A stretch of DNA of 64,000 bases from Chloroflexota bacterium (GCA_016234485.1 JACRBL010000036.1:147799-211798); one strand, 5' to 3'; counted from the stretch's first letter, positions 1 to 8,822 are shown. The notes: generated by a model not told the origin, from the letters alone. Translations and numbers: made by a program.

Positions 1-973
1 CGAGACGGAGGGCCATCGCGCCATCCGCAAGCGTGCAAATCGGCTCCGCCTTCCCCGCGGCGGACGCGACAAAATGACGCGTTTGCGCCAGAAATAGCTG
101 GTTCCGCTCAAACCCCTCGGGCGGCGCGAACGTCTCGACGACGGGCGCGGGCGGGTTGTCGCTAAATGTCCCGAACGCGGCGGGCATCTTGTAGAAATGC
201 AGGATACCGTCGGCGTTGTCCCAGCGGAGAGTCCCGTCCGTGCCGACGATCTCCAGCCGATGCGTGGGCGGACGTTGCACGTAATTCAAATGCACGCCGC
301 CAATCGCGCCGCTCGCGAACTTTAATCCGATCTCGGCCATGTCTTCCACGTCCATTTCCAGCGAGGAGATGTGTCCATTGAACGACCACAGTGAATCCAC
401 TTCCCCGATGAGATAACGCAAATAATCCAACGGATGCGTGAGCGTGCGGATGACGCCCCCGCCCAAGTCCGCTCGGGCCGCGTAACTCTGACGGTAATCC
501 TCCCACGGATGCCACTGCGGCACATACTCGCCCCAATGCGCGTGGACGGTTAACACTTTGCCGACCGCGCCTGCCCGAATCAGTTCACGCGCCTTGTTGA
601 GTGTGGGATGATAACGAAATTGGAATCCCACCAAAATTTTGCTTCCGCTTTTTTCAGCGGCCTTTTGCAAAACATCGAGTCGATCCAACGAATCAGAAAC
701 TGGCTTCTCCAGCAGAATCGCGCGACCCGCCTCCGCGGCAGGGATGGCGACATCGAGATGCAACGCGGTCGGGTTCGCCACAATCACAGCGTCGGGCTTG
801 TGCTTCGTCAACGCGGCGTGGATGTCTGTCTCGACAGGGTAGCCCGCGAGTTCGTCATCGGGCAAGGTGGCACGATGGCTTCGCAAAAGCACGATGTCTT
901 TTTCGCCCAACGCAATCAAGTTGCGGAAATGTCGTCGTCCGATGGAGCCGAGGCCAGCAATGAGGAATTTCAT
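1..973 (-). CDS. Gfo/Idh/MocA family oxidoreductase (3' end outside window)
   Basis: This open frame is absent from the ORF track because its stop lies beyond the left edge. It begins ATG at 973 and reads MKFLIAGLGSIGRRHFRNLI, a Rossmann start with the GxGxxG dinucleotide fingerprint. The typical EKPVS motif of the family follows near residue 100, and a C-terminal alpha/beta domain includes GGGVIRTLTHPLDYLRYLIG, where the His resembles the usual active-site His. Members are NAD(P)-dependent sugar or inositol dehydrogenases. The substrate cannot be told from sequence. It lies downstream of the sulfotransferase on the same strand, which fits a role in making a surface-glycan sugar, but the two are separated by a hairpin repeat. 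About 324 codons are visible, close to full length for the family. Confidence 0.9.
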   Translation of the reverse strand, partial: MKFLIAGLGSIGRRHFRNLIALGEKDIVLLRSHRATLPDDELAGYPVETDIHAALTKHKPDAVIVANPTALHLDVAIPAAEAGRAILLEKPVSDSLDRLDVLQKAAEKSGSKILVGFQFRYHPTLNKARELIRAGAVGKVLTVHAHWGEYVPQWHPWEDYRQSYAARADLGGGVIRTLTHPLDYLRYLIGEVDSLWSFNGHISSLEMDVEDMAEIGLKFASGAIGGVHLNYVQRPPTHRLEIVGTDGTLRWDNADGILHFYKMPAAFGTFSDNPPAPVVETFAPPEGFERNQLFLAQTRHFVASAAGKAEPICTLADGAMALRL

Positions 974-988
974 ATCCAAAACCTTTTT

Positions 989-1057
989 GGACACGGATTT
1001 ACACGGATAACAAAAAGAAAATCCGTGTCCGTCCGCGTAATCCGTGAAATCCGTGTA
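989..1057. repeat. Degenerate hairpin repeat, ACACGGATT type
   Basis: The gap between the two flanking genes is filled by short iterations of ACACGGATT followed by their reverse complement (ATCCGTGT). The arms can pair into an imperfect hairpin. It is one of several gene-gap repeats in this window with the same design but different core words. Confidence 0.75.
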
Positions 1058-1067
1058 CCGAATTAAC

Positions 1068-2096
1068 CTACCAGTTCAAATCCTTCTCGTACTTCCACTT
1101 CACCAACATCTCACCCGCGACCTCTTTGAAGACGGCCTTATCGCGCGCGGTGAAGAGACGTGACCAGTTGCCAGCCTGTCCCTTCGGGAGGAAGGAGGAG
1201 ATGTCGCCGTTGCGTTGGGCCTGCCACTCCTCGTCGGGATTGGAGGACATTTCGGCCTGGATATCGTTCGCCAGCGATTTGCTGATTTTCTTCGCGCCGA
1301 GGAACGTCCAGAGTTTGGTCATCTCATCGAAGGGCGTCGAGAGCAAGTCTTCGTAGCGCATGCCGAAATAGTATTCGCCAAACAGTCGGCGGGCTTCGTC
1401 TTCGGTTTCGTGCAGGTTGGCAACCCAGCCCGAGGCGACGCGGCGGATGAAGGTCTCGGTGAAGATGGAGCGGCGGCCGTCGCTGAAGGGGGCCGAGTCC
1501 GTCCGAAGGTCCGAGAGGATGCGTTTGTCGTCGGCGGTCAGAAACTTGGATTCCTCCACGAAGTTGCGGAAGCGTTCCGAGGTCAGCACGTCGCGTCCGT
1601 CGCGGACGATGTAAACCAGTTTCGCGTCGGGGTAGACGGCGTGCATGTCGCGCACGGCCTGACCGTGGATGGTGGACGAGGGGCTTTTGTCGCCGACGAT
1701 GCTTTTGCCTTCGCGGGCGGCGTCGCGTTCGAGGATCACATCCGCGGCGGCGCGCAGGACGAGGGGCGAGAGGTCGCGTCCCTGATTCCAGCGGTTGGAC
1801 TTGCGCGTCAACCACTCCTCCGCGTCGGGCGTGTTGACCAGCGATTTGAGGAGGGGGTGGCGCGTGAAGAAGTGCGCCTGATAGTTGCAATGCACATCGG
1901 GGTGCAGGCGGACGAGGCGCATGAGGAGCGTTGTTCCCGAACGGGCGTGGCCGAAGATGAAGAATTTTTCGCGCGGGAAGAACTGCTTGATCTCCGCAAC
2001 TTCCTCGTCTGTAATGGCGGGGATGGGGTTGCGGTGTTTCTTTTTGGGGTCGCCCTTGAGGAGGATGCGGGCGGCGGATTTGAGACGGGAAAACAT
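1068..2096 (-). CDS. Sulfotransferase family protein
   Basis: The 342-residue protein carries the PAPS 5'-phosphosulfate loop FGHARSGTTLL at about residues 48-58 and a 3'-phosphate motif YIVRDGRDVLTSERFR at about 162-177. Together they define the sulfotransferase fold, which moves sulfate from PAPS to a hydroxyl or amine. GDKSPS near 135 is also typical. No signal peptide is seen, so it should act in the cytoplasm. A GGAG lies about 10 nt before the ATG. The neighbouring glycosyltransferase-like and alkaline-phosphatase-fold genes suggest that the acceptor is a glycan or glycolipid. That substrate is an inference. Confidence 0.9.
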   Translation of the reverse strand: MFSRLKSAARILLKGDPKKKHRNPIPAITDEEVAEIKQFFPREKFFIFGHARSGTTLLMRLVRLHPDVHCNYQAHFFTRHPLLKSLVNTPDAEEWLTRKSNRWNQGRDLSPLVLRAAADVILERDAAREGKSIVGDKSPSSTIHGQAVRDMHAVYPDAKLVYIVRDGRDVLTSERFRNFVEESKFLTADDKRILSDLRTDSAPFSDGRRSIFTETFIRRVASGWVANLHETEDEARRLFGEYYFGMRYEDLLSTPFDEMTKLWTFLGAKKISKSLANDIQAEMSSNPDEEWQAQRNGDISSFLPKGQAGNWSRLFTARDKAVFKEVAGEMLVKWKYEKDLNW

Positions 2097-2137
2097 TCAA
2101 TTTGCTCCAAAATTGTGGTGGCAGATTTATATCACAT

Positions 2138-3118
2138 TCAAATTTCATTCAACGGTTCAAATAAACAGATGTCACGAAGGTCCCCTTCAAACGATTTCTT
2201 GTTTGTCAAAGTAGCGCGATAATATTCAAAAAAGGTGTCTCTTCTTTTATGAGAAAGGCTATTCCAAAACGCAGGAGACAAAACAAAATTATCAGTAAAA
2301 CCAACGATCTTTTCAGATAATAGCCATAAACGGCGCTTGAGGGAAGAATTTAAGATGGCTTGCGTCTCCGGGCTTAGAAATTTTGCGTCCTCCGTTAGAT
2401 AAGAAAAAACAACATGGGTTTCGTTCTTTGATGGAATAACGTTCAAGGCTATCCAAGGAATTTGATTGCGCTCAGGTATCAAAATTTCTAGCCAGTAAAG
2501 CGAACTAACGGCAACTGTTGGTTTGTGATGCCTAAAAGAAAATTTCTCATGCGACAAAATATCATATCGTTTGGCTAAATAGGCTTCATCATATACTGCC
2601 TTGTATTGATGAAGTATCCATGTTCGCATTAGCGATTGCATTACGAGATCCATAGCGGAATCGCCTGGTTGATGACTGGCTCTGCCAAATTCCACTAGAC
2701 TTTCATACATTTTCTGAAGTCTCGTGGCCTCCGAAACCATTTCATGGAATCTTTTAACCGTCGCCCTATATCCAAACAGGAAAAGTTGTTGCGGATTATC
2801 AAGTTCAACTTCAAAATCTTCGATCGGCGAGAATATTTCATTATCATGTGTTGCGCACAATCCTTTAAAAATAGTTGCGTCTTTTCTCCCAACTTTTTTA
2901 AATTCCACTATTGGAGCGCCATCTTTTCCATCAAAGCGTAATTGTGGCATTATTACGTGATCATTCAAGCATAGAACATCTAGAACTCGCTTATCTTGAA
3001 TAGAATGTGCCCTGATAGGCACAGAGTTGCAATTACCTCCAGGAGCCCAACAATGATCTTTGGAAGCCTTGAGATTTTTAAAAAAAGCATTACGCAGGGA
3101 ATTATCGGTATCCAACAT
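2138..3118 (-). CDS. Uncharacterized protein with N-terminal Cys/His cluster
   Basis: This 326-residue protein has no family I can name with certainty. Near the N terminus it has CWAPGGNC, then AHSIQ, and about 55 residues later GLCATHDNEIFSPIE. The spacing of Cys and His resembles a treble-clef or HNH-like zinc site, but no complete HNH catalytic signature is visible. The rest is helical, mixed-charge sequence without recognisable motifs. The gene is clearly AT-richer than its neighbours and uses more AT-ending codons, which suggests a separate origin. It starts 10 nt after the EamA-like gene ends. A role as a nuclease or defence protein is possible but unproven. Confidence 0.7.
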   Translation of the reverse strand: MLDTDNSLRNAFFKNLKASKDHCWAPGGNCNSVPIRAHSIQDKRVLDVLCLNDHVIMPQLRFDGKDGAPIVEFKKVGRKDATIFKGLCATHDNEIFSPIEDFEVELDNPQQLFLFGYRATVKRFHEMVSEATRLQKMYESLVEFGRASHQPGDSAMDLVMQSLMRTWILHQYKAVYDEAYLAKRYDILSHEKFSFRHHKPTVAVSSLYWLEILIPERNQIPWIALNVIPSKNETHVVFSYLTEDAKFLSPETQAILNSSLKRRLWLLSEKIVGFTDNFVLSPAFWNSLSHKRRDTFFEYYRATLTNKKSFEGDLRDICLFEPLNEI

Positions 3119-3128
3119 TTGCTTGTTA

Positions 3129-3560
3129 TTATCTTTTCCAGTTCAACATGACCAACCCGACCAGACAAACGAAAATCCCAGCGATATTGACCCACGAGAT
3201 CTTGTCCTTGAAAAGGAGAATCGCGATCGGGACGAGGATCAGCGCGGCTGTCACTGTGACCAGCGGGGCGGCGATGCCCAGGTTCCAGCCGGCGCGGTAC
3301 ATGAGCAGGTAGCCAAATTCGATGCCAACGACCGCGGCGGAGAGTCCGAGGCTGGCCCAATTGAGTTTGCCGAGTTCGGTCGCGAGGCTGTTTTGAATGG
3401 GGAAGAAAAAGAAGGTGAGCAGGGTGACGATGAACGCGACAGCATAGGTCACCAAAAGGGAGACGGTGAAATTCACGTCCTCGGGTGTGCTTTTGGCGAC
3501 GAAATGATATAGCGCGCTGGACGCGATGGCAAGGGCGATGGAGAAGTAGAACAAAAACAT
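3129..3560 (-). CDS. Half-size EamA/DMT family membrane protein
   Basis: The ORF is listed from 3638, but its first 26 codons run through the inverted repeat at 3607-3697 and a GACTA-type repeat. I therefore start it at ATG 3560 (MFLFYFS), with 3575 as an alternative. The remaining 143 residues hold about five membrane helices, one EamA repeat instead of the usual two. The last helix ends in VCLVGLVMLNWKR, as in EamA repeats. Such halves work as dimers and carry small metabolites or lipid-linked sugars. In this surface-glycan neighbourhood a flippase subunit is plausible, but the substrate is unknown. Confidence 0.75.
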   Translation of the reverse strand: MFLFYFSIALAIASSALYHFVAKSTPEDVNFTVSLLVTYAVAFIVTLLTFFFFPIQNSLATELGKLNWASLGLSAAVVGIEFGYLLMYRAGWNLGIAAPLVTVTAALILVPIAILLFKDKISWVNIAGIFVCLVGLVMLNWKR

Positions 3561-3606
3561 GTTGTTTAGTCGCATAGTTTGATGGTCTGATAGTCTCATA
3601 GTCCAT

Positions 3607-3697
3607 CCGTCATTGCGAGGATGATCTTCCCGAAGCAATCTCCTCTCGCGGCGCGGGGATTGCTTCGTCGGGAAGAGCGCCCTCCTCGCAATGACGG
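3607..3697. repeat. REP-A inverted repeat, copy 1
   Basis: The 91-bp element begins CCGTCATTGCGAGGA and ends with TCCTCGCAATGACGG, its exact inverse. Inner arms (CTTCCCGAAGCAATC and GATTGCTTCGTCGGGAAG) can also pair, so the whole element folds into a long hairpin. It is the first of eight related copies in the window. Confidence 0.9.
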
Positions 3698-3727
3698 AAT
3701 ACGCTAGAGAAGGTGAATCAAAAACCT

Positions 3728-5251
3728 TTAGGGTCTTTGATCGTTTACCAGAGCGATCTGGGCGAGCAATTCTTCTTTCAGCGCTTTGGCTTTGGACGAA
3801 ACGTCCATCAGGTTGGTCATTTCTTCGGGGTCGTGATCGAGGTCGTACAGTTCAAAGCCTTCGGGGTGATCGCCATAGGATGTGTTGTAGATCAATTTAT
3901 CCTTGCCCTTAAGGAGCATGAAGGTGGCGTGCGTGAGCGGCTGGAAGGCGGAGTTGGTTTTGGCCTCCACAGCGTAGATCCCGCGCGAGGGGTCCGCGTC
4001 CGCTCCCAGTCCAGGGAGGAGGCGACCTTCGGTCCACGAGGGGATGTCCGCGCCAGCGAGGTGAAGGATCGTGGGCAGGATGTCCACATTGGAGGTGGGC
4101 GTGAAGTAATCCTGGCGGGAGGTTTGCCCGGGCGAGGAAACGATCAACGGGATGTGAACCAGCGTCTCGTAGAGCAGGGGCGTGATGTGGGTGTCTACGC
4201 CGCGCTCGAAAGATTCGCCGTGGTCGGAGGTGACGATGATGTGGGAGGTATCGAGGAGACCGCGGCGCTCCCAGGCGTCCATCAGACGGCCGAACTCCGC
4301 GTCCACGTTGGCGATGTAGCGGTCATAGGCCTGACGTCGGAGGGTGAGCGCGCTTTGGGGAATGCCGCTTCCCAACGGATGCAGGGGTTTCTTCGGCGGC
4401 TTCCAACCGTCTTTGAAAAGTTCCGCAAACTCGGGGGTGGGACTATACGGCGCGTGAGGCGCCCATAAATGAAGATAGGCCATGAACGGCTGGGGGAGGC
4501 CCTCGATGGTTTCGCGAATCCCGTCGAACACATCGCTCAGACGAAAGACCATGGAATAATTGGATATGCGCGGCAGGCCGTTGGGATAATCGTGCGCGGC
4601 GTTCTGGGCGATGGCCACCTCGCGTCGGAAAAGCAGACGTTCGAGCGTACCGAACAACAACGAGGCGGGGGTGTCGCTGTTGGAGGTCATAAAGTCGTCG
4701 TAGGCGCGGTAGGCCGCGTTGAGGTCGTTGGGGAACGCGCCGCCCAAGACCTGTTCCGCCGCGCTGAATTTGCCAGGCGCGAGATAGGAATCCAGCGAGT
4801 GGACAAATGGGTTGAGGATGTAATTCGCCCACACGTTTTGAGTGTAGGCAAGACGGAAATAGTCATCGCCGAGCAGGGTGAAAATATTTCGGTCCGCGAA
4901 CGAGGGCGCGACCGAAGATGACATGTTGATGGCGCGGTGCGTCCACGGATAGGTTCCCGTCAGGATGGAGGCTGTGCCTGGGGAGGTAAAATTCCCGCCT
5001 GCGTAGTGGGCGTGATAGACGTTGGCGCGCTCGGCGAAGCGTTCAAAATTTGGCGTGGTCTTGCGATGGTATCCATATAGCGACAGGTCGCGGGCGGTCA
5101 TGGCATCCAGGATCAGGAGGATGATGTTTGGTTTGTCGCCACGCAACGCCGCGCGGATGGGACGGACGCGTGAATTTAATGCGGAAAGGACGGCTCCGCC
5201 CGCGCCTGCCAATGTTAGTTTTAAGAAGTCTCTTCGGGAAATATTTTTCAT
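3728..5251 (-). CDS. Tat-exported alkaline-phosphatase-fold transferase or hydrolase (sulfatase-like)
   Basis: The 507-residue protein starts with a twin-arginine signal (SRRDFLKLTLAGAG), so it should work outside the membrane. The metal-binding motifs of the alkaline phosphatase superfamily are present: NIILLILDAM near 43-51 and SDHGESFERG in the C-terminal half. The sulfatase signature C/S-x-P-x-R is not: the region reads FTSPGTASILTG, with Thr89 where the formylglycine Cys would be and Thr93 in place of Arg. A Thr nucleophile is known in phosphoglycerol and phosphoethanolamine transferases, so transfer to a surface polymer is more likely than sulfate hydrolysis. No Shine-Dalgarno is obvious before the start. 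Confidence 0.85.
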   Translation of the reverse strand: MKNISRRDFLKLTLAGAGGAVLSALNSRVRPIRAALRGDKPNIILLILDAMTARDLSLYGYHRKTTPNFERFAERANVYHAHYAGGNFTSPGTASILTGTYPWTHRAINMSSSVAPSFADRNIFTLLGDDYFRLAYTQNVWANYILNPFVHSLDSYLAPGKFSAAEQVLGGAFPNDLNAAYRAYDDFMTSNSDTPASLLFGTLERLLFRREVAIAQNAAHDYPNGLPRISNYSMVFRLSDVFDGIRETIEGLPQPFMAYLHLWAPHAPYSPTPEFAELFKDGWKPPKKPLHPLGSGIPQSALTLRRQAYDRYIANVDAEFGRLMDAWERRGLLDTSHIIVTSDHGESFERGVDTHITPLLYETLVHIPLIVSSPGQTSRQDYFTPTSNVDILPTILHLAGADIPSWTEGRLLPGLGADADPSRGIYAVEAKTNSAFQPLTHATFMLLKGKDKLIYNTSYGDHPEGFELYDLDHDPEEMTNLMDVSSKAKALKEELLAQIALVNDQRP

Positions 5252-5271
5252 GAGTTTAGATACCGTGTTTA

Positions 5272-5310
5272 GTCAGCAGTTGGACTGCTGACGGCTCGCA
5301 GTACAACTGC
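5272..5310. repeat. Short palindromes in the gap before the sulfatase-like gene
   Basis: GTCAGCAGT TGG ACTGCTGAC forms a perfect 9-bp stem at 5272-5292. A second small palindrome (GCAGT ACA ACTGC) follows at 5298-5310. At about 5333-5366 a worn half of a REP-A element is visible (GTTGCTTCGGGAAGATCG). Nothing else is seen in this 140-bp gap. Confidence 0.6.
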
Positions 5311-5391
5311 TCGCGAACTTTGAAAGGAGGGGGTTGCTTCGGGAAGATCGCCATCGCAACGACAATCATATAACTCATGTTTTTCATAGCC

Positions 5392-5940
5392 TTATCCCAA
5401 ATTCCGCAGGATCATGGTCACGAGGCCAAGGATGCCGAGGGGAAGGAAGATGTAAAGGAAAATGAGAAACCTGTCCGCAAGGGATTCGAGGATGCGGCGG
5501 GCGAGGGGGACGCGTCCCGCGAAGTAGGCCAGCGCGCAAATCCCTGCGAGCGCCCAGGGCGTGATGTTGACCATCGCGGTTGGATAATCGGTCTTCGACT
5601 GAAATTGAAATGCGAAAAACATGACGTAGCCTAGTCCAAGCAGGACGAGGGTCGCGCCGCGGGCGACGAAGGCTTCGCCAAACCAAAGCCTGGGAAGGAT
5701 GGCTGCCAGCAAGACGATTCCAAAAATTACAGCCGCGCTTTCCAAAAAGGTGGTGGCAAAGGAATAGGCCAGAGTCACAAGTAGATCGGACACCCGCTGA
5801 AAATAGACCCACCCAGAGAGTTTCCAGGAGAAATGTCCCAGCATCCAAAAATTCAAAATGGAAAGACCCATTGCATAAACGGGCATCCATTCGCGCGTGG
5901 ACGGAAATCGGTCGCGAACCCAGACGATGAAGCGGCGCAT
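5392..5940 (-). CDS. Membrane protein of unknown function
   Basis: This 182-residue protein has about five hydrophobic helices and a basic N terminus. I recognise no family. Its ATG overlaps the stop codon of the upstream GT gene (TAATG), so the two are probably translationally coupled. That coupling suggests a membrane partner for the glycosyltransferase-like enzyme. The other membrane protein at 7431-7919 flanks the same GT on the other side. Confidence 0.75.
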   Translation of the reverse strand: MRRFIVWVRDRFPSTREWMPVYAMGLSILNFWMLGHFSWKLSGWVYFQRVSDLLVTLAYSFATTFLESAAVIFGIVLLAAILPRLWFGEAFVARGATLVLLGLGYVMFFAFQFQSKTDYPTAMVNITPWALAGICALAYFAGRVPLARRILESLADRFLIFLYIFLPLGILGLVTMILRNLG

Positions 5941-7391
5941 TATCCGAGAACCTTAAGGATGAATTCCGCCGTGCGTTTGCCAGCGCTTGCATCGGTGAAT
6001 GTAATTTCATCTTCCACGAATTTGCGGCGTTCTTTTGAATCGACGGTTCGATCTTTGAGATAAAGATTCAAAGCATCGCGCAATTCGTTCTCGTCTTTGG
6101 CCACGCGTCCCGCTTGGGCGAGACGGAAGCGTTGATGCGTCGGCCAGTCGCCGATCTCTTTGAGGGAGAGGGAGAATTTCCTCGGCTTGTTCCACCCGCC
6201 GGGGACGTCGATCGTCGCGGCGATCATCGGCGTATCGTGGACGGCGGTCTCGACCAGCATCGTCGAGTAGACGGTCACCACCACGTCGGAATATGCCATC
6301 ATCGAAGACTTCTCGTCCATGTCTTCGCCGCCGTAGTAGCCGAGCGATCCGCCCAACGCCACGGGCTGGACAACGTGGACGTGGGGATATTTTTTCTCAA
6401 GCTCGAAGACGCGCTGACGTTCGTCTGCAAAGATTTTCGGCTTATCTTGAAAATGACTCGGATGCAGGCGGATCAACAACTGCGAAGGTTCCGCCAGCGC
6501 ATCAGACGAGACCAGTTTCGCCAGCGCTTCGATGTTGGGATAGTTCGGCGCAAAGTGGACGAAACTGCTGGCGTAGGAAATTAACTTCCGTTGCGGGTCG
6601 AGGCCGTGTAGTTTGAAATACTCGTCGCGCGGCATGAGCCACTGCTTGCGGAAATACCCATCGTAGGAGGGGATGCCGCCGATGTGGACGCGTTCCGGAT
6701 TCCAGTCCGAGCCGAGGACCAACTCGTCCTTTTGCAGTTGCGACCAGCACGTTGCCCACTGTACGTCCGCGCCGCTGATGTTGTACGAGGAGGAATTGTC
6801 CCAGCCGACGATGACGGTCATATTCGGGATGCCGCGTCGGGCGGACTCGCGCAGGAGATAGCGGTCCATGCGCCAACCTGGAGTCGAAGCGATGACGAGG
6901 TCGGGTTGGTATTTGTCGAAGAGGTCGGCGTAGAGATTCGGCGTGAAGCGATTTTGTGCCTTGACCAAATATTTGCGCGCCCACGAAAAATTCCGCAGGA
7001 GGAAGGTCGCGAGCGCCGCGGGAATCCAAACGCCAAGGCGGAACTTCCAGCCGTTCTCGGCCCAGACCTCCCAGATGTGGCTGTCCATGGCTTCGGTGTT
7101 GATGCGGCGCGAGCCTCCGATGCGGCGCAGGTAGGCGAGGAGCCATTGGAGGCGGGGGGAGACTTTTTTGGCGTAGTCGTTGGCTTGGGTGAGGCGGAGG
7201 CTTTCAAAGGTGATCTGATTATTGCGTATTGCGTATTGCGTAAAACGTGCGGCAAGTTTTTCGACAAGCGCGTCGTCGGTGAGGAGGATGATGTCAATGT
7301 CCGCGTTGAGAAGCGTCGGGATGACGTCGCTTTGGAGGAAGTAGATGATTGCCATGCCGTGGTCGGCGGAGATGAAGATGCGTTTGGTCAT
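5940..7391 (-). CDS. GT-B fold, CDP-glycerol glycerophosphotransferase-like protein
   Basis: The 483-residue protein begins TKRIFISADHGMAIIYFLQ. Its C-terminal nucleotide-binding half contains LLIRLHPSHF and, near residue 375, MAYSDVVVTVYSTMLVETA. This resembles the S-x-x-x-E region of teichoic-acid-type glycerophosphotransferases and UDP-GlcNAc epimerase-like GT-B proteins. It probably transfers a glycosyl or glycerophosphate unit onto a surface polymer. It has no membrane helix, but it is translationally coupled to a membrane protein (TAATG). The exact donor and acceptor cannot be told. Confidence 0.75.
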   Translation of the reverse strand: MTKRIFISADHGMAIIYFLQSDVIPTLLNADIDIILLTDDALVEKLAARFTQYAIRNNQITFESLRLTQANDYAKKVSPRLQWLLAYLRRIGGSRRINTEAMDSHIWEVWAENGWKFRLGVWIPAALATFLLRNFSWARKYLVKAQNRFTPNLYADLFDKYQPDLVIASTPGWRMDRYLLRESARRGIPNMTVIVGWDNSSSYNISGADVQWATCWSQLQKDELVLGSDWNPERVHIGGIPSYDGYFRKQWLMPRDEYFKLHGLDPQRKLISYASSFVHFAPNYPNIEALAKLVSSDALAEPSQLLIRLHPSHFQDKPKIFADERQRVFELEKKYPHVHVVQPVALGGSLGYYGGEDMDEKSSMMAYSDVVVTVYSTMLVETAVHDTPMIAATIDVPGGWNKPRKFSLSLKEIGDWPTHQRFRLAQAGRVAKDENELRDALNLYLKDRTVDSKERRKFVEDEITFTDASAGKRTAEFILKVLG

Positions 7392-7430
7392 TTGGTCGGG
7401 TGGTCTTGTGGTCGGGTGGTCTTGTGGTCG
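7389..7430. repeat. GGTC/GACC short-period repeat
   Basis: The gap between the GT and the next upstream gene is a run of GGTCGGGTGGTCTTGT units. It belongs to the same loose family as the GACTA-type gaps at 20041, 36606, 44023 and 57543. Confidence 0.6.
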
Positions 7431-7919
7431 CTATCGCATTACACCAAAATAAAACGCCAAACCCAACGCGACGAAAATCAACAGCCAGGTTCTCGCGCTC
7501 GCAAGCAGGCGTCTCCATTCCTCTTTGTTGAAGATCAGGATTCGCAAAACGGCCTTGAAGTTGTTGACAAGGCTCGTCAACAGCAGGCTGACGACTGCAA
7601 GCGAGATGACCACGCCCCAGGCCGCGGCTGAGCGGACCATTTCCAATTGCAGGTCTATGAAAGTACGCAGAGCCGGGACGGTAAAGACGGGGATACCGAG
7701 CATCCGAACCATGTGCCCATTGCAAAACATGGGATCCAAGCCAAGTTGGTTGAGGATCAGGTAATCGCAGGTGGCATAGAATTTAAATGCCTGTGCAAGG
7801 ATCGGGGCGAAAACAAAATAGACCGCCACGGAAAGGATGACAATCATGATGAGAGGGCGATTCCACACAAAGAGAACGCCCGACCAGACCCCATTCCCCA
7901 ACCGTTTTAAATTTGACAT
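7431..7919 (-). CDS. Membrane protein of unknown function
   Basis: The 162-residue protein has four likely membrane helices: one near the N terminus (LIMIVILSVAVYFVFAPIL), a middle pair and a C-terminal one ending FYFGVMR. Two Cys residues in CDYLILNQLGLDPMFCNG could form an extracellular disulfide. GGAG lies before the start. I recognise no family. It precedes the GT gene on the same strand, so a role with the surface-polymer genes is plausible. Confidence 0.7.
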   Translation of the reverse strand: MSNLKRLGNGVWSGVLFVWNRPLIMIVILSVAVYFVFAPILAQAFKFYATCDYLILNQLGLDPMFCNGHMVRMLGIPVFTVPALRTFIDLQLEMVRSAAAWGVVISLAVVSLLLTSLVNNFKAVLRILIFNKEEWRRLLASARTWLLIFVALGLAFYFGVMR

Positions 7920-7955
7920 GTTACGACTCCAATGCGTTGTTTCGGCAAGTATATC

Positions 7956-8774
7956 TCAACAACCCGCCGCATCCACTTTCCAGATCAAATATCCCTTCGC
8001 CAGCCATTTCTTTTTCACATCCACCTTGAATCCCTTCGCGGACAGGGCCTCCGCGGCGGCGATGAACCATTGGCGCAGGCCGAAGGTCTTGGCGTGCGCG
8101 GTCTCTGCGGCGGACCGCTTCCAGGCTTCAAAGAAATCGTGGATCGGCTCGCCCGGCACAACGCGGTGGATATAATTCTTGGGCAGGATGGTTTGGAAAT
8201 CCTCGACGTCGAATCCCAGGCGGAAGTTGGTGCTGAAGACCAACGCCTCGCGCGACCACGCGCGGGCCTCCGTCATTCGGACGAGGTTGGCGGCCCACAA
8301 TTGGCCGAACGGCGTGGATGTCCCTTCGATCATCAGCCCGCCGGGCAAAACATATTCCGCAAGTCTCTCATACGCAGGAGTGAAGTCTTTCTCTTCATAT
8401 TGACGCAACACATTGAAGGCGCGGATCAAGCGCACGTGCTCGCCCGCTTTCATCGGCAGGTTGAATCCGCCAAGACGGAAGTGGGTGCGCGCGTCGGCGA
8501 AGGGAAGCGCGGCATCGACGCGTTCCTTGTCAATTTCCACGCCAAGGATGGGGAGATTGGGGTTCACGCGTCGGAAGCGGGCGGCGCTTTCGAGCGTGGT
8601 GCGCGCGTCGAAGCCGTACCCGAGGTCAACGAACAGGGAGGCCGCGAACCGCCCATCGGTCCGAGTGAGAAGCGAAGGTTCGTAAAGTAGGAGAAAGTTA
8701 TCGGCGCGGCGGAGTCGGTTGGATGCGGTCTTGCCGCGGGTGGGCTGTCCCTCTGGTTTTTGGACGCGTGGCAT
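7956..8774 (-). CDS. Class I SAM-dependent methyltransferase-like protein
   Basis: The 272-residue protein has a Rossmann SAM motif I (LFVDLGYGFDARTTLES, near residues 47-63). An acidic residue ends the second strand (ILGVEIDKERVDAA), and the post-motif LPGGLMIEGT follows. These fit a class I methyltransferase. No motif assigns the substrate. It starts just after a palindromic terminator-like element that follows the SH3 lipoprotein gene, so it may have its own promoter. Confidence 0.75.
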   Translation of the reverse strand: MPRVQKPEGQPTRGKTASNRLRRADNFLLLYEPSLLTRTDGRFAASLFVDLGYGFDARTTLESAARFRRVNPNLPILGVEIDKERVDAALPFADARTHFRLGGFNLPMKAGEHVRLIRAFNVLRQYEEKDFTPAYERLAEYVLPGGLMIEGTSTPFGQLWAANLVRMTEARAWSREALVFSTNFRLGFDVEDFQTILPKNYIHRVVPGEPIHDFFEAWKRSAAETAHAKTFGLRQWFIAAAEALSAKGFKVDVKKKWLAKGYLIWKVDAAGC

Positions 8775-8785
8775 GGTTTCAAAAT

Positions 8786-8814
8786 GGGACTCCGGGCCAG
8801 AGGCCCGGAGTCCC
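8786..8814 (-). terminator. Perfect 13-bp palindrome, likely terminator
   Basis: GGGACTCCGGGCC AGA GGCCCGGAGTCCC forms a perfect stem just downstream of the SH3 lipoprotein stop. On the minus strand it is followed by ATTTTG, a weak U-tract. It could also be a dispersed palindromic repeat. Confidence 0.6.
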
Positions 8815-8822
8815 GCGTGATG

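Noticed and set aside
1215-2222. 335-residue plus-strand ORF
   Set aside because: Antisense to the sulfotransferase, which has clear PAPS motifs.
3607-3697. REP-A copies as a CRISPR array
   Set aside because: The copies are dispersed over 60 kb, are inverted repeats and have no regular spacers or cas genes.
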